From: Gonium pectorale
Taxonomy: Eukaryota; Chlorophyta; Chlorophyceae; Chlamydomonadales; Volvocaceae
NCBI GenBank assembly: GCA_001584585.1
Contig: LSYV01000051.1
Coordinates: forward strand, 661,904 to 725,903
Reading direction: 5' to 3'
DNA: 64,000 bases
Shown: piece by piece, positions 28,972 to 41,200 of the stretch
Layout: the number at the start of each line of letters is the position of its first letter
Numbering within the stretch: position 1 is the first letter of the stretch
The notes under the pieces: generated by a model
Databases searched by the model: none
The model's input: the letters and a program-made list of their open reading frames with translations, nothing else
Told to the model about the DNA's origin: nothing
Program-made: the position numbers and the translations under genes

Positions 28972-31900
28972 ATGCAGCGGGAACAGATGGAATCCAGGGT
29001 ATGTCGGGAGAAGCAAACAGCGCTCCCACTTTGCCCCGTCCAATGGTTACACGCTTCCCGTTTGTGGCAGATGAGAGCCCAGCTGAGAAAGACTGAACAC
29101 CCACCAAACCCTCATCCGCCAGCTGTGGTCGTGCTCCGGCGGGACATACCCGGCCTACCGTGAATGCATCGTCGCACGGAAGCAGCAGGCCGCGGCGGCG
29201 ACGGCGGCCGCTCTGCGGGAGGCAAGCAGCTTCGGCGGCCGCGACGGCGGGCTTCAGTCTCTGCCCGCAACAGTCAAGTACTCCTTTGAAGGTGCGCACG
29301 CTCGCCTGCAAGAGGACATGCCGCGTCCGTCGTCTCCCCAGCTGCACGGCTCCCTCCAAAGGCCCTGTCACCGGCAGCGGGTTGAAATCTGGGCCAACGA
29401 GTGTGCTGGGACTCGCCTGCTGTGCGCGCACACGCCTGGCAGTTCTGTTCTCAATCGTTGCCCAAGAGTTGCCTGCGGCTCAATATGCCGCCCGCCAGGG
29501 ACGCCACCATAACCGCACGTTTAATTGGACTACCGCGCGGCGTGCCTTCCCGCCTCCAACCCGCCGCTGACTCCCGGACCGCCCCACCCCGTCCCGCCGG
29601 TGCTGGGGCCGCATGCGTGCCCCCGCACCCCCAGGCGTCAAGCACGTCCTGGCGGAGGCCTCGGCGGCGGTGACGTCGCTGTCATTTGCCTCGCTCCGCA
29701 ACGACCTGCTCGCCTATGGCTGCGCGGACGGCGAGCTGTGGCTGGTCGGCCTGCCCGCTAGCGCCCACACGCAGCCGACATGCGCCAAGGTGCGGGACTG
29801 GGGGTGATCGCCGCGGTCCTCACAGCCTGCGACCCGCCCTGACGAGGGACATAGCGCCGGGGTGGAGAGGCCGTTCGTCCGAGCATCCGGCCACACGGCG
29901 TCCGCGCTGCTCAACAGCTCACGCGGGTGCGCGCGCGACGGACCTGCAGCGGCCGGTTCGCCTGGCTTGTCCAGGACAGTGGGGGACCGTGCAGTCCACG
30001 CCGCGGGTTCGGCAGCAGCCAATCCACGCCATCATTGCTTCAATCGTTCTATTATTCCGACGCGCAGCACACTGCGTTCCGCGTGCAGGCGGCGGCGCGA
30101 GTGTGCCTCGCACCGCCGCAGGAGCACCGGTGCCGGCGCCAATCGCGCTTCCTCCAGTTCCTCTCTTCTCCTGTTCTCCACCCCCCGTTCCCTCCCTCCA
30201 AACCGCAGGCGCGCCGGATGCACGTCCAGGCAGTGGTCTCATTGGACTGGGCGTACGACAACAGCCAACTGCTGTCGGTTGGCCACGACGGCTCGCTGTG
30301 CGTCTGGGAGGTCGCGCCCACCGAGGGGGCCCTGACCTGCATCCGGAGCATCTCGGTGCATACCACCGCCTTCCTGTGTGGCAGGTACGTACGGCGCAGG
30401 CGCGGTGCTGGACGGAGCGCCTGAGGGGGAGGCTTAAAAGACGCCGTACGGGTAGGCGCGTGAGGGCGCAGCGGGTGCAGGGTGAGAGGCGGGTAGGCGT
30501 GGTGTGGTTGCTGCTTCATTGTGGTGGACAGCGAAGACGAGAAACGGGTCCTACTGGATGTCGCTGGACAGCAATATGGGTTGCCATGATATCATGCACC
30601 GCTCTGGGCTGCAACCGGAAGGGCCATGATATCATGCACCGCTCAGGGCTGCCATAGCTCGGCGGAGCTCGGTGGCCGCGCTGCGGCTGGCTGTCAAGCC
30701 GGGCGCTTGGTGCGGGGCTCAGATGGGAGGGCGCGCGCTGGGGCGCGCCCTGAGCTGCGCGACTTCGCGTCAGGCCCGAAAGACTGCACAGTGTGCGACA
30801 GTTTGCGTGAAACGTTCCCCCTAGAGCGCCAGAGGGCTGAAAGGACGCGCCCGTGGCGCTCGCTGCCCCCTGGTTGGCGTCCACCGCAGGTTCCACCGTG
30901 TCAACCCGAGTTTGGCGATGATTGGCACCTCGTCGGGCACACTGGAGGTCTACAACTGCAGCACAGGTAGGCTGCCGGTTCAGGCGCAGGCGCTGGCCCC
31001 TTTGAGTCTTGCCATGTCCCAAATGCGGCGCTTGGTGTACGGTAGGCCTTTCCCCTGGTCCCTAAAGGTTCCCTCGTGGGTCCTGTCCCAATCCCCAGGC
31101 ATGGTCCACAGCCGGTACCAGGTGTCCGCGTCCGGGACTGGGCTCCAGGTCACGGGTGAGCGCCGGCCACTCTCTTGCGCTGCGCGTCAATCCTTTTCAA
31201 AACCATATGGCCATGCTGCTTGCCCACATGAGATTCTCATATTTTAACCCTTGGCCCTGCGCTACCATTGCCCCTGCCCGTATGCGGCTTGAGTGCGCCC
31301 CGGTCGCTGCGCGGCCTTCCACGTGCAGATCCGGCCGACGCCAGCCGCCATGTACCCAAATGCCGACGCACCCAGCCCCTCGCCTGCCCTGCCCTGGCCC
31401 CTCCCAATATCTCCTCGCGACGCTCTCTGCGCGCTGGGCGCATGCACCCGCTTTCGTCGGAAGCATGCCTTGGCCCTCTCAGGACGCCCTCCCTCCCCCT
31501 CCCGCCCGCCAGCCCTCGACAGCAGCAACCACCACGTCTTCCTCGGTGACTCGTCGGGCACCCTGCACATGTACGCCTGCGAGATGCACGAGCGCCAGCT
31601 GTCGCGGCTGCGACCCGCAGGTCGGCTGCGCCTTGCGGCGCCCGGCGGCGGCGCAGCGTCGGCGCCCGTCACGGCGCTGCAGTACGTGCCGTTCTGCCGG
31701 GCGACCGACACGCCGGTTCTCATGGCAGCGCTGCAGGACGGCTCGCTCTGCATCGTGCGCGCCAACGAGGTGCGGCCCGCACCCCCCAAACCCCCAAAAC
31801 CCCCCGAGGGATACATTTCAGTTTGGCGGCTGCGGTTTGTTCCTCGGGGTGGAACAGATACGGCCGATGCCAAAGACGCTGGGTGCGGTGCGCGCCGAAC

Positions 31901-33081
31901 GCCGGGCGGCGGCCAATCCCAGCAAACAATGCGTAGCGGACGGTGTGCCGCTAACATCCGGAGTTTTGGCGTTCACTCAGACGACAATTAGCGCTCGTAA
32001 ACGAGTAGACATCTGAAGTGGTGAAGGGAATGAATGGCATTGGTTTGGGTTTGGTCAGTCCCATGACATGGTCGGCCTGCAACTGGCTCAGTGGCACGCG
32101 GCAGTGAGGTTCCCTTCGGGGCCCGATGCCAGTTCCACGCATTCAGAAAAAGAATGCGTGGAACTCGTGCAAAAGCAGGCACAGCCGCCCGGCCGAAATA
32201 CTTGCTCTTTGCTGCTTCCCCACGGCACCGCACCACCGTACCGCGCCGCAGGCACGCCATACTGCCGAGCTGCACCTGCGCCGCTCTGTGCCACCGCCAG
32301 GCGCGGGTCCAGGGTCCGTTGGGCCGCCGACCCTCGGCTCCAGGACCTCCGGCGGCCGTCCGGCGGCGGAAGCTGCCACAGCGCCGCCGCTACCGCCGGC
32401 GGCAGCGGCGGCGCAGGCCTCCGTACTGCTCCGCCTGCAGCCGTCCATCTGCCCGCTTTCGGTCATCAACGACGTTCCTCTCATAACCTACGGTTCGGAC
32501 GACACGTCTGTGTACATTGTGGACGTGACGGCCCGGAGCTTCAGTACCGGCGGGCCCCGTGGCGGCGCCGGCAGCGCAGCCGCCGGGGCAGCCTCAGGTG
32601 CGGCGGCTGCCGCAGCTGCGGACCGGCCCATGACCGTGACGGTCCTCAAGGTGAGCCATTCACTTCAAGGGAAGGTCACTGTGTACGTCTGACCGGGGGA
32701 AGGGCCGACCGCATCGCGTCGTTTCTGTTACAAATCAAGTCCTGTCATCGGCTAGCGGGAAGAAAACTGCCGCATTCCAGACGATTCCCTAACGCGTCAA
32801 TATGATTCTGGCCCTGTGGGCTGTGTGGTACGGGTAGTGGCGCGGCCGGGCCGCCGATTTCCATGGCCCGGGTTGCGCCACTGGCACCGTGCCAGCAGCT
32901 GGTAGCGTGTCGTGCGCTGCATGCCGGCGTATGAAGGCCTGTCATCGCTGCGACGGCCCCCTCCCTGCAGGCCCATCGAGCAGCAGTGACGGTGGTCGCG
33001 TGGAGCTACGATGAGGTGCTCCTTGCCAGCGCTGACGCAGATGGGACACTCGTCATATGGCAGCGGTGTCGGCTCTTTTAA
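28972..33081 (+). CDS. WDR13: WD40-repeat protein of the WDR13 type
   Basis: Exons are 28972-28998, 29123-29291, 29635-29789, 30209-30384, 30890-30966, 31099-31155, 31513-31769, 32252-32650 and 32971-33081. They join in frame to 475 residues, close to animal WDR13 (about 485). An N-terminal basic helix (YPAYRECIVARKQQ) precedes WD repeats: VTSLSFASLRNDLLAYGCAD, VVSLDWAYDNSQLLSVGHDG, LAMIGTSSGTLEVYNCSTG, VFLGDSSGTLHMYA and a last one, VTVVAWSYDEVLLASADADG, ending DGTLVIWQR. The order of segments, including the NCSTG strand and the LHLRRS block before the last repeats, parallels WDR13 as I know it. A Pro/Ala-rich insertion sits at about 330-380. WDR13 is a nuclear scaffold in animals; the algal role is unknown. 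Confidence 0.85.
30583..30652 (+). repeat. 30-base direct repeat inside a WDR13 intron
   Basis: Copies at 30583-30612 and 30623-30652 differ at one base and start 40 bases apart. Each contains the palindromic core CATGATATCATG. It lies in the intron between 30384 and 30890. Confidence 0.85.
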
Positions 33082-34237
33082 GCAGCGCCCCAGGAGGCTT
33101 CGGCAGCTCGCTGCCTGCGCGTATGAACAGTATCGCCGTATCGTAACACCGTATCGCATGGTGTCGCATGAATGTGCCCGACCGGGTCTGCGGCCTGAGC
33201 TGGTCTGGGCGCACCTGTAGGGTCGGGGAACGGAATCACGGGACGCTCCGCCCACACCGCTTACAAAAGCAGGCGGCACTGGACGCTTTTTGCATTGCCG
33301 TTGAGGTTGTTGGACGCGGCCCGGACCGGGCAGGGAGCTTGAGAATTTGCATGTGCGGTTTGCTGTTAAGCCGAGGAGCTCGAAGAGAAGAGACCAGCGA
33401 CAGTGTGGCCCTTCTTGTGGCCGTGTCTGCCCAATGCCGTCTTGCGTCGGTATGAGGAGTGTATGGTATTCGTACGGCACTCGTGCGCTTTTACAAATTG
33501 CTTTCCGTCCTACCTTCAACCCTGCACAACTTGCGCACACTTCACAACGCGGCCAGCCAGGGCATCCGGGCCGACAAACAGCATCCTCATCGATGGCGTA
33601 TCGCAGGACTGGCTGCATACCACACGGCAACCACTGTACCAACAGGTCACATGGAACCGTACTGCGTTTTTTCGTTTGTTTCTGTCAGGGTGGATCCCAC
33701 ACGTATCCGCTTCGCCCGTACACGCATCAACCTGCCTTGTCAAGTACGGCAACCAGCATGAACTAATACTACAAAAGAATAACCGTGTGACCAAGCACGC
33801 ACAAACACATAACCGTTGCAGGAACGTCACACCATGCGCCGTTTAGTTCGTCACGGCGCAGCCCGACCATTGCAGCATCACATGTCTAGGTGATCCAAAT
33901 CAATAGGACAAACTAAGCCACAGAATCAATGGCCATCCGTAGCAACCGTGGAGCTAAGTGTACTATGGTCCCGGCGAATCAATAGGGGACCCTACCGTAC
34001 CTCCCTGGAGGGAGCGCTATGTGGAACACTGCAGCACCAGGATGCAGGGGGCCTATGGGCCATGTGCAACATAAATACAGGACCGATTGCATGTAGTACG
34101 GCGTGTAGAGCAGCTCCTTTCATCGCTCCATCTGCAGCGATGCTTGTGCCTATGGGACTCTGCTCGCGCCAGGGCGGCGCTGCTGAAACTTAGCCCCTTT
34201 ATTGCACTTGGACAATGCCCCCTCCAATTGCTGGAGG
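33082..34237. other. Convergent 3' region between WDR13 and the second CAP gene
   Basis: This is about 1.15 kb without supported coding sequence, shared by the 3' untranslated regions of two convergent genes. A minus-strand TGTAA at 33491-33495 could serve the CAP gene. Confidence 0.5.
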
Positions 34238-34710
34238 TCATTTGCGAACTTGAGGCAGCACTGCGGGCCAAAACCGGGGGGGACATACAAGCCAAGGTCA
34301 GACTTGGGTGCGCCTGTTCCTTGGCCATTCGCCAGCATTGCGCCGTCGCGATTAATCCCTCCGGGGGGGGCAGCTATGCTTGGGGCTGCTCAGCATGACG
34401 AATTTTGAGCGCCTCTTACCATTAGCGAGGAATGCTGGGTCGCTGCCGACGTTTCCAAAAGGCTTGTACCGGCACACCACGACCTTGCAACTGCCCATCA
34501 GACTCTTCCCCGAAGGGAGCGTGGTCGGCTTGTCGGCAATCGCCACACCGCAGCCGACCGCCGTGGTGGCGCGCCATACCTGCGGGCAGCACATGGGGCA
34601 AGGCCATGAGGCAACGCTGCGTTTTCTACTATTCCGGCGCGGCTGACTTGGGACTTGCTTGCCTGACGCAGTATAAGATCTCGAGCGGACACCCCGGGAT
34701 GGGACGGACC

Positions 34711-34808
<98 letters not shown>

Positions 34809-35208
34809 GNNNNNNNNNNNNNNNNNNNNNNNNNNNNNNNNNNNNNNNNNNNNNNNNNNNNNNNNNNNNNNNNNNNNNNNNNNNNNNNNNNNNNNNNNNN
34901 NNNNNNNNNNNNNNNNNNNNNNNNNNNNNNNNNNNNNNNNNNNNNNNNNNNNNNNNNNNNNNNNNNNNNNNNNNNNNNNNNNNNNNNNNNNNNNNNNNNN
35001 NNNNNNNNNNNNNNNNNNNNNNNNNNNNNNNNNNNNNNNNNNNNNNNNNNNNNNNNNNNNNNNNNNNNNNNNNNNNNNNNNNNNNNNNNNNNNNNNNNNN
35101 NNNNNNNNNNNNNNNNNNNNNNNNNNNNNNNNNNNNNNNNNNNNNNNNNNNNNNNNNNNNNNNNNNNNNNNNNNNNNNNNNNNNNNNNNNNNNNNNNNNN
35201 NNNNNNNN

Positions 35209-35304
<96 letters not shown>

Positions 35305-36900
35305 GCATGCGTGACGGAATGCTTAAAGCAGGTCAAAACGAGGCAGCATGCAAAGGCATCGGTACACGTGTGTTTGTAACGTGTGTGTGTGTGCGCGCGC
35401 GTGCGTGCGCGCAATCCGACTTTGCCGCGACGACGCACCCCGTACAGCGCGGTCAAGCACCCGTCTCACCAGTTGCGTAAAGTGCCCGACACCCTTGGAC
35501 CAGTTGTCTGTCATCGGAGTCTGCGTGAAGCTGTAGTAGCCCACCTCCTCATACCAGTTGTCAATGGAGCTAGTGCAGCTGTAGTCCGTCACCTTTGGGT
35601 ACGTTGCTATCTGCAACAGAGCACGGACAGGGTCCCCAACCTCATTACGGCCCTCACCACGTACGGCACACAACACCCCGGTTGGTTGGCCAATACTCGT
35701 ACGCACATACCAACATACGGGCAAACCGTCTGCGAGCGCGTATGCGAATGCGAAAGACAAAACGCACGGATCACCTTCAACTTGCCTTCATCAGGTTCTC
35801 GCCAAACTCTTGGCTGCCTGAATGAACCAGGTTGCACGTTTTGGCTAGCAGCTCCGCATAGTCCTGTGAAGACGCGGCCAGGCTAACACTCCACTGCAGG
35901 GACGGGGAGCTGTGGCGCGCGCGGTACGCATTGGTAGCATCTAGTGCAGCTTGCGCATCTGGGCACTTGCCGCCTGCAGGACATCACGTTGAGCGGAAGG
36001 GACACAAGCAGAACCCAATAACCAAGAGGCATGAAGGACAGCTAGCCTACGTCCCACTCCACGCGCAGCGCATTGGGCTGGCTGCCGGCCTGCGCCAACG
36101 GGCCCCCCTGGTGGCCCAATCCTTGTGCCTGTCCCGAACCTCATAGCGTCTGGGCGCGTCCGGTTCCCCATAGAATTCTGCAGAACGACTCACCACCCAG
36201 TAGCGCATTGTTGCCGCCACCGCCAGCAAGCGGAGATGCCGTTCCAGGCGCCGTCGTTGGGTTTGGGCTCGTCTCCGCAGCCACCGCGACCGACGGCGGC
36301 GGCGGAGGGGGCGGCGGCGATGAGGGCTTGGCCTTGGGTGGCCGCGGCGGAGGCCGAGGTGGCTTTGGCGGGGAAGGAGGGCGCGGCGGCTTTGGCGGAC
36401 TTGGCGGCGACTTTTTTGGAGGTGGAGGTTGCTGCTTTGCCAATGCTTGCTCCGTTATGGCCGAGCCGTCGTCCGGTGGGGTTGGCTCCGACGGCGGTTC
36501 CGATGGCCTTGGCGGAGGAAAGGGTGGTCGTGGCGGCTTGGCGCTCCTCAGTTTACGGGGCGGTCGTGGGGGCCGGCGCGGCCGTGGGGGTTGAGGGGGT
36601 GGCGGGGAACCGTTTTCCTGTAGCCACCGCTCGGGAAGAAATGCGGCAGGTTCCATGCCAGCCGTGCGGGTCAGCTGGCCAGGTATCTCGCTGCCTCGGA
36701 GCAGGCGACGCCCACCGTCTTTGCTGGCATCTGAATGAGATGTGGTTTAGCAAGCGGGCGAGACAGTCAGCGCCGGTCGTAACCCATGCGAGCCATCAGG
36801 CTCGAGTAGGCAGCACGCCGTGCTCCGTACCTGTGCAGCTCGTTAACGCGAATGTGATCAAAAGAGTCCGAACTAAGGCTATTGCCACGACGCGCCCCAT
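34238..36900 (-). CDS. Secreted CAP/SCP-domain (PR-1-like) protein with a Pro-rich linker
   Basis: Minus-strand exons are 36831-36900, 36194-36730, 35786-35973, 35470-35610, 34420-34579 and 34238-34260. They join in frame to 372 residues. A signal peptide (MGRVVAIALVRTLLITFALT) leads into GRRLLRGSEIPG and a 130-residue linker of PPRPP, PPSPPKPP and poly-Pro blocks. The CAP domain (about 206-362) shows CPDAQAALDATNAYRARH, EFGENLM, DNWYEEVGYY, GHFTQLVWRATTAVGCG and CKVVVCRYKPFGNVG, with the family His/Glu/Glu/His residues. The last exon encodes VLPQVRK and a stop. The intron after 35786 uses a GC donor (AAG|GCAAGT). The intron between 35470 and 34579 contains a GT microsatellite and an assembly gap. 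It is a paralog of 23510-25896 with a different linker composition. Confidence 0.88.
34713..35303. repeat. GT microsatellite flanking an assembly gap, inside a CAP intron
   Basis: Long GT runs at 34713-34807 and 35211-35303 border 399 N (34810-35208). The gap almost certainly reflects a repeat that could not be assembled, so its true length is unknown. It lies in an intron and does not disturb the coding model. Confidence 0.95.
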
Positions 36901-36955
36901 GCTTGCAAGACGAGCTCCGAGCCCAAAAATGCTACATCAGCTGACAGCGATCGAG

Positions 36956-36961
36956 ATTATA
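36956..36961 (-). promoter_or_regulatory. TATA-like element of the second CAP gene
   Basis: TTTATAAT on the minus strand, about 56-62 bases upstream of the ATG at 36900. The distance matches that of the TATA-like element of the other CAP gene. Confidence 0.4.
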
Positions 36962-37658
36962 AAGGGAGCACTTATACTTTCGTCAAGATCCAGCGGCGGC
37001 GACCTATTGTAGTGCGGGCAGACGAATTGATTGGACGTACTACTGCCACAAGAATTAATGCATTAGTATGTAACAACTTGCGTTGATGTATACAGGGGCA
37101 GCTCCTGCAGCTCCTTGCAACATCTGTTGCAGGGCTGTAGCCGCCGGTCCGTACACCGGTCCTTGTGCGGCGTCTACCCAGGCAAAGGACCTCTAGTAGT
37201 AATGTGTCAATTAGACCTGCATATGGCGCGATCCAGAGCACAGCACGCGCCTGCAAGTTCTCGAAAACTTCGCACCTGCATCATGCTGCGCACGTTTCGT
37301 TGCGGCACAATGGCAAACCAGAACCGTCAGCTAGGTTGCCACGTTTCCTGGCGCGGTCTCTGGACACCCCCTGACTGTATGCTTGCTTAGTGACTGTTGA
37401 GCTGGCAGTTCGGGCCCAAAGCCATCCACCTACTACAAATGAAGCGATATAGAATGTGGCGGCTTGCACTCGCATCCGTCAGCGTCCGTCTTCTGTCAGG
37501 GAACACAGTCACGGTATGGAGCTTGCAGACAGCATGAGATAGCCCATTATGTGCATGCGTGTTCATGTCTATCGAGGTGTGACGTTTACTGACAGCGCTG
37601 AGGCGCTTGAGGACAGGGAGAAAGAAAGTCCGGGAGACCGTCGAGAATAGGCATAGAG

Positions 37659-37702
37659 CCGTTAGCAAGCGCCGTCATGTACTCCGTTAGCAAGCGCCGT
37701 CA
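37659..37702 (+). repeat. 19-base direct repeat
   Basis: The unit CCGTTAGCAAGCGCCGTCA occurs at 37659-37677 and 37684-37702, six bases apart. Intergenic. Confidence 0.85.
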
Positions 37703-38261
37703 ACTCCTTGAGTGCGCCGTGCCCGCGTAGCATGCGGGCCCGGCACTTCGCGTGCAAGTAGAGCTCTCACGCAGTGGGCACAAATGCCCTCCCGTTTACG
37801 GGACACTTAGGTGGCACGACAGGCTCGGGAACCCGTTGTTGACATATGCATTCCATCCACGCTCTCCATGTGCGAAGCGAACTCATCAGACGTCATCCAA
37901 AGATAAGGAAGCGCGTATCCGCAAATGATTAATCCGGCAGAGTCCATGAAGGGTTGTAGGAAAACTGCACCATATGCGCCCCACGACAGCTTGCGGCTGT
38001 CTTCCGTCACGTTCATTGGACGTTACTAAACACGGCTGCCGGAAGGCCCTACGATGAAACACACGACACGGCACAACCTTGTGTATACTGGATTAGCACC
38101 CGTCGGGTATAGTCCATGGACTCGCCAGACCACGAGGAGTCCGGTGATCGGCCTTGGTCATGTCAGCGATGCTCTCCACACGCCAAATCAAGCTGTCGGC
38201 TTCCTGCAGAGCCCAAACCCGTGCCAAGCTTATCCCCCAGCATAGCCCAACATGTACGACT

Positions 38262-41200
38262 CTAAACGGTGAAAGCCGCCAGCGCGCCCTTCAGCTGAGC
38301 GGCCTGCGCCTCTGATGCGTGCGGCAGCATCGCATTCACGAGAAGCCTGCAAGACAGGGCGCGCACAACAGCCAGCGCCTCGGCCTGTCCGCTGGCCACC
38401 GCCATTTCGTGAATTCCGCTCAGGGTCTTGAGGTGGCGCGCCACGCGCTCGTGCAGGCGAGCAAACTCCCCGCTCCACTCTGCCTCGGGCGGCCGCCCGT
38501 CTCCACCGCTCCGTCCCTGCGCCGCTGCGCCCGCGGACTCCCTCCCCGCCTCTCCGCTCGGGTCCATGGCCCCGGCGGCCGCCGCCAAGCCGAGTTGCGA
38601 GGCGCGGGTCACCAGCGCCGCAAGCGCCTCGCCCAGCCACACGGGCGGCACCGCGGCCACGGGTCCAAGTGCCGCGGCCTCCGCCGCGCGCGTCTGCGCC
38701 AGGGGCAGCAGCGTGGCCTCCATCGAAGTGGCTGCCTCGGCGTCGCCAAGGCCCAGCGACCGCACGTGCTCAGCGCAGCCGACGTTGAAGGCCCGGGCCG
38801 CGTCCACAACGTCCTTTGCCGTGGGCAGGCGCAGCAGCGCATCGCGGAGCGCCGCGGCCAGCCGAGCGGTCGCCTCCAGCATGCGCCGCTCGGCCGCCGC
38901 GTCCAGGCCCTGCTGCAGACTGGTGCCAAAGAGGCTCCAGGCGTTGCGCAGCGTCGCCCACAGCAGCACGTAGGGGCTGGGCGCGTTTGGCCCCAGCAAC
39001 CCCTCGGCGGTTAAGTCCGCTGCGCCTGTGGCCTGCTGCTCCTGACCAGCCGGAGCAGTGGGTAACGCCTCCGCAGCCTCGGCCTTCTCGGGCACGGAAC
39101 CGCCCGCGCTGACGGCCGCCAAGTCTGTCACGGCAGCAGCCTTGTGCTCCTGGCCAGCGGCAGCCCCAGAGACGGCTGCGGCCTTGGGCGCCGTCGGCGC
39201 CGCGAGGCTGGCCGGCGGCGCAATGGCCAGCAATGCCCGTGCGACGATGCTTCGCCCCTTGCTAAGTGTCAGGATCCGAAGCAGCACGCTGTCGCCCAGC
39301 TCGTCCAATGCGGCTCCATGCGCAGCGCCGTTGTCCAGCTCCATCGGCGCCGCGCCCGCTCCGCCCGTGGGCGACGCCGGAAGGCGGAACGCACCGTTGA
39401 TGCCTGCAAGCAGAAGCTCCCTGCGCTGCCGCAACAGCGCGGGCGCCGGCGGCGCCGAGGAGGAGGGCCCGTAAGGAGCGACTGCCGGCACGCCGGCGGC
39501 TGATGCCGCAGCGGCGGCGCCCACGGCAGCCACCGCAGCCGCAGCTCCATGCAGAGGCCGTGCCGCGGCAAGCGCGGCGGTGCGCTGCTGCGCGTGTGCC
39601 ATGGCACTCATGTGGGTTGCGAGCCGATCGATGTCGTCGACGTCCAACAGCAGGTTCATGCAATCCTCGATCATAATGCGAGCTGCCAGCAGCGGCTCTT
39701 GCTCCAGCGGCCGGGCGTTGCGCCCCGACTCGTCGCCGCCCTGGCGGGAGAGAAGAGGTGGCCAGAGACGCACGGGTAGCAGGTCTGGGTGAGCATTGCG
39801 GTCTAGCGGCACGTTCAAGCAGGAAGGAACGAGGAATGCACTGTCGCTTGGGCCGCCCCAAGCTCGGCATGCGTAATGATGAAACGTTGGCATTAGGTAT
39901 GGCTGGAGCGACCAGAAACGCCAGGGCCAAGCCAGCGCGAGTGCATTTCGTTCAGTTGTTGAGAGGAGTGCTCACGCCAGCAGCACGGCGGCGATGGCAA
40001 ATGTTGCTAGCCATGCACCACGCTGGCGCACGGAGCCCATCGGCACAAGCGGTACCTTGTGAGAGTCTCCCTCCTCGCCGGCTGCGGCACCGCCAGCCTT
40101 CGGGCCACTGTCGGACAAGTCCATCAGCACCTGCAAGCACAGGGCCCCGTGCAGATACGCTATAAACGGTGTGGATGCCCAGGCCACCAAGGGGCGGGTC
40201 CTGCGGTGCTGAGGGTGTGTGCTTCCTGGAAGATAAGCCACCAGGGCTTCGCAAGAGGACATCATCACACAACAAATACGCCATTGCAGTTAGAAGGCAA
40301 AAATCAGATCACTGCGCCTCAGTCTGCATGGGCGAACGCACCTTGGGCGTGCGGATGTTCGACAGCACGATCTTGCCGAGGCCCTGCAGCCCCTCCACGA
40401 ACTTGACTCGCGCGCTGGGATCCAGGCGCATCAGGTGCATCGTGTCGTCGCTCAGCTCCCGAAGCGACTCCGGCACGAAAGGCGCCGCCATGGGAAAGGC
40501 CCCCGGGGAGAGCTGCTGCCGCGACGGCTGCGAGACGTGCTTGTGCACGAACGCCTGGTAGTAGTAGTCCTCAACGTACGGCACACCGTTGGCCACCGTG
40601 TACAGCATACTGCGTACGACGTACTCGACGTCCTCAGGCCGCATCCAGCGGCCGCCAAGCCGGCCACCAGGCCCGCTTCCGGGTCCGCCCGCACGACCTG
40701 CCGCGGCCGCAGCCGCGGCCAGGACCACAGGAGCCCCGCGGGAGAAGCTCTGCCCAAACTCCGCATCCATGGGCCCAGCATGCGGTCGCGGCTGCTGCGG
40801 GCGCGCCCCAGGTGCTCCCTGGCCCAGGGGGCCTGCAGGTCGCTGTGCGGTGATGGCAGGGGGCGGCTGCATCGGGCGCGGGGGACCCATCAACTGGGGT
40901 CGCTGCGGAGACATAGCCTGCAGTGTGCCCTGCCCGGGGCCGAAGCCGTGCACGACGGGGCGCGGCATCTGGGGATACATAGGCCCCGGGACGCCCATCG
41001 GATTCATAGGAGGGCGCATCTGGTAGCCGTCTGCAAAACCGAGCGCAACGCGAAGGAGGAAAGAAGAGGCTCAGCGACTGTCCTGGTAAAGCCCGAACGT
41101 TCCATTTTCCCGCCATGCAATAGGAAGCAACCGGCTTAAGGCCAACGAAGCGTATTTGTCAGCATCTACGCATTCAATCTGAACGTTTCAGCGCAACTCA

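Larger units (their letters stand above)
36901..38261. other. Intergenic region upstream of the second CAP gene
   Basis: This is about 1.36 kb between the CAP start and the PAT1-like stop, both minus strand. It contains a likely TATA element near 36956 and a 19-base direct repeat near 37.7 kb. No coding segment is supported. Confidence 0.5.

Noticed and set aside
36141..36656. Plus-strand Gly-rich frames opposite the Pro-rich linker
   Set aside because: They are antisense shadows of the CAP linker exon and do not connect to any domain.
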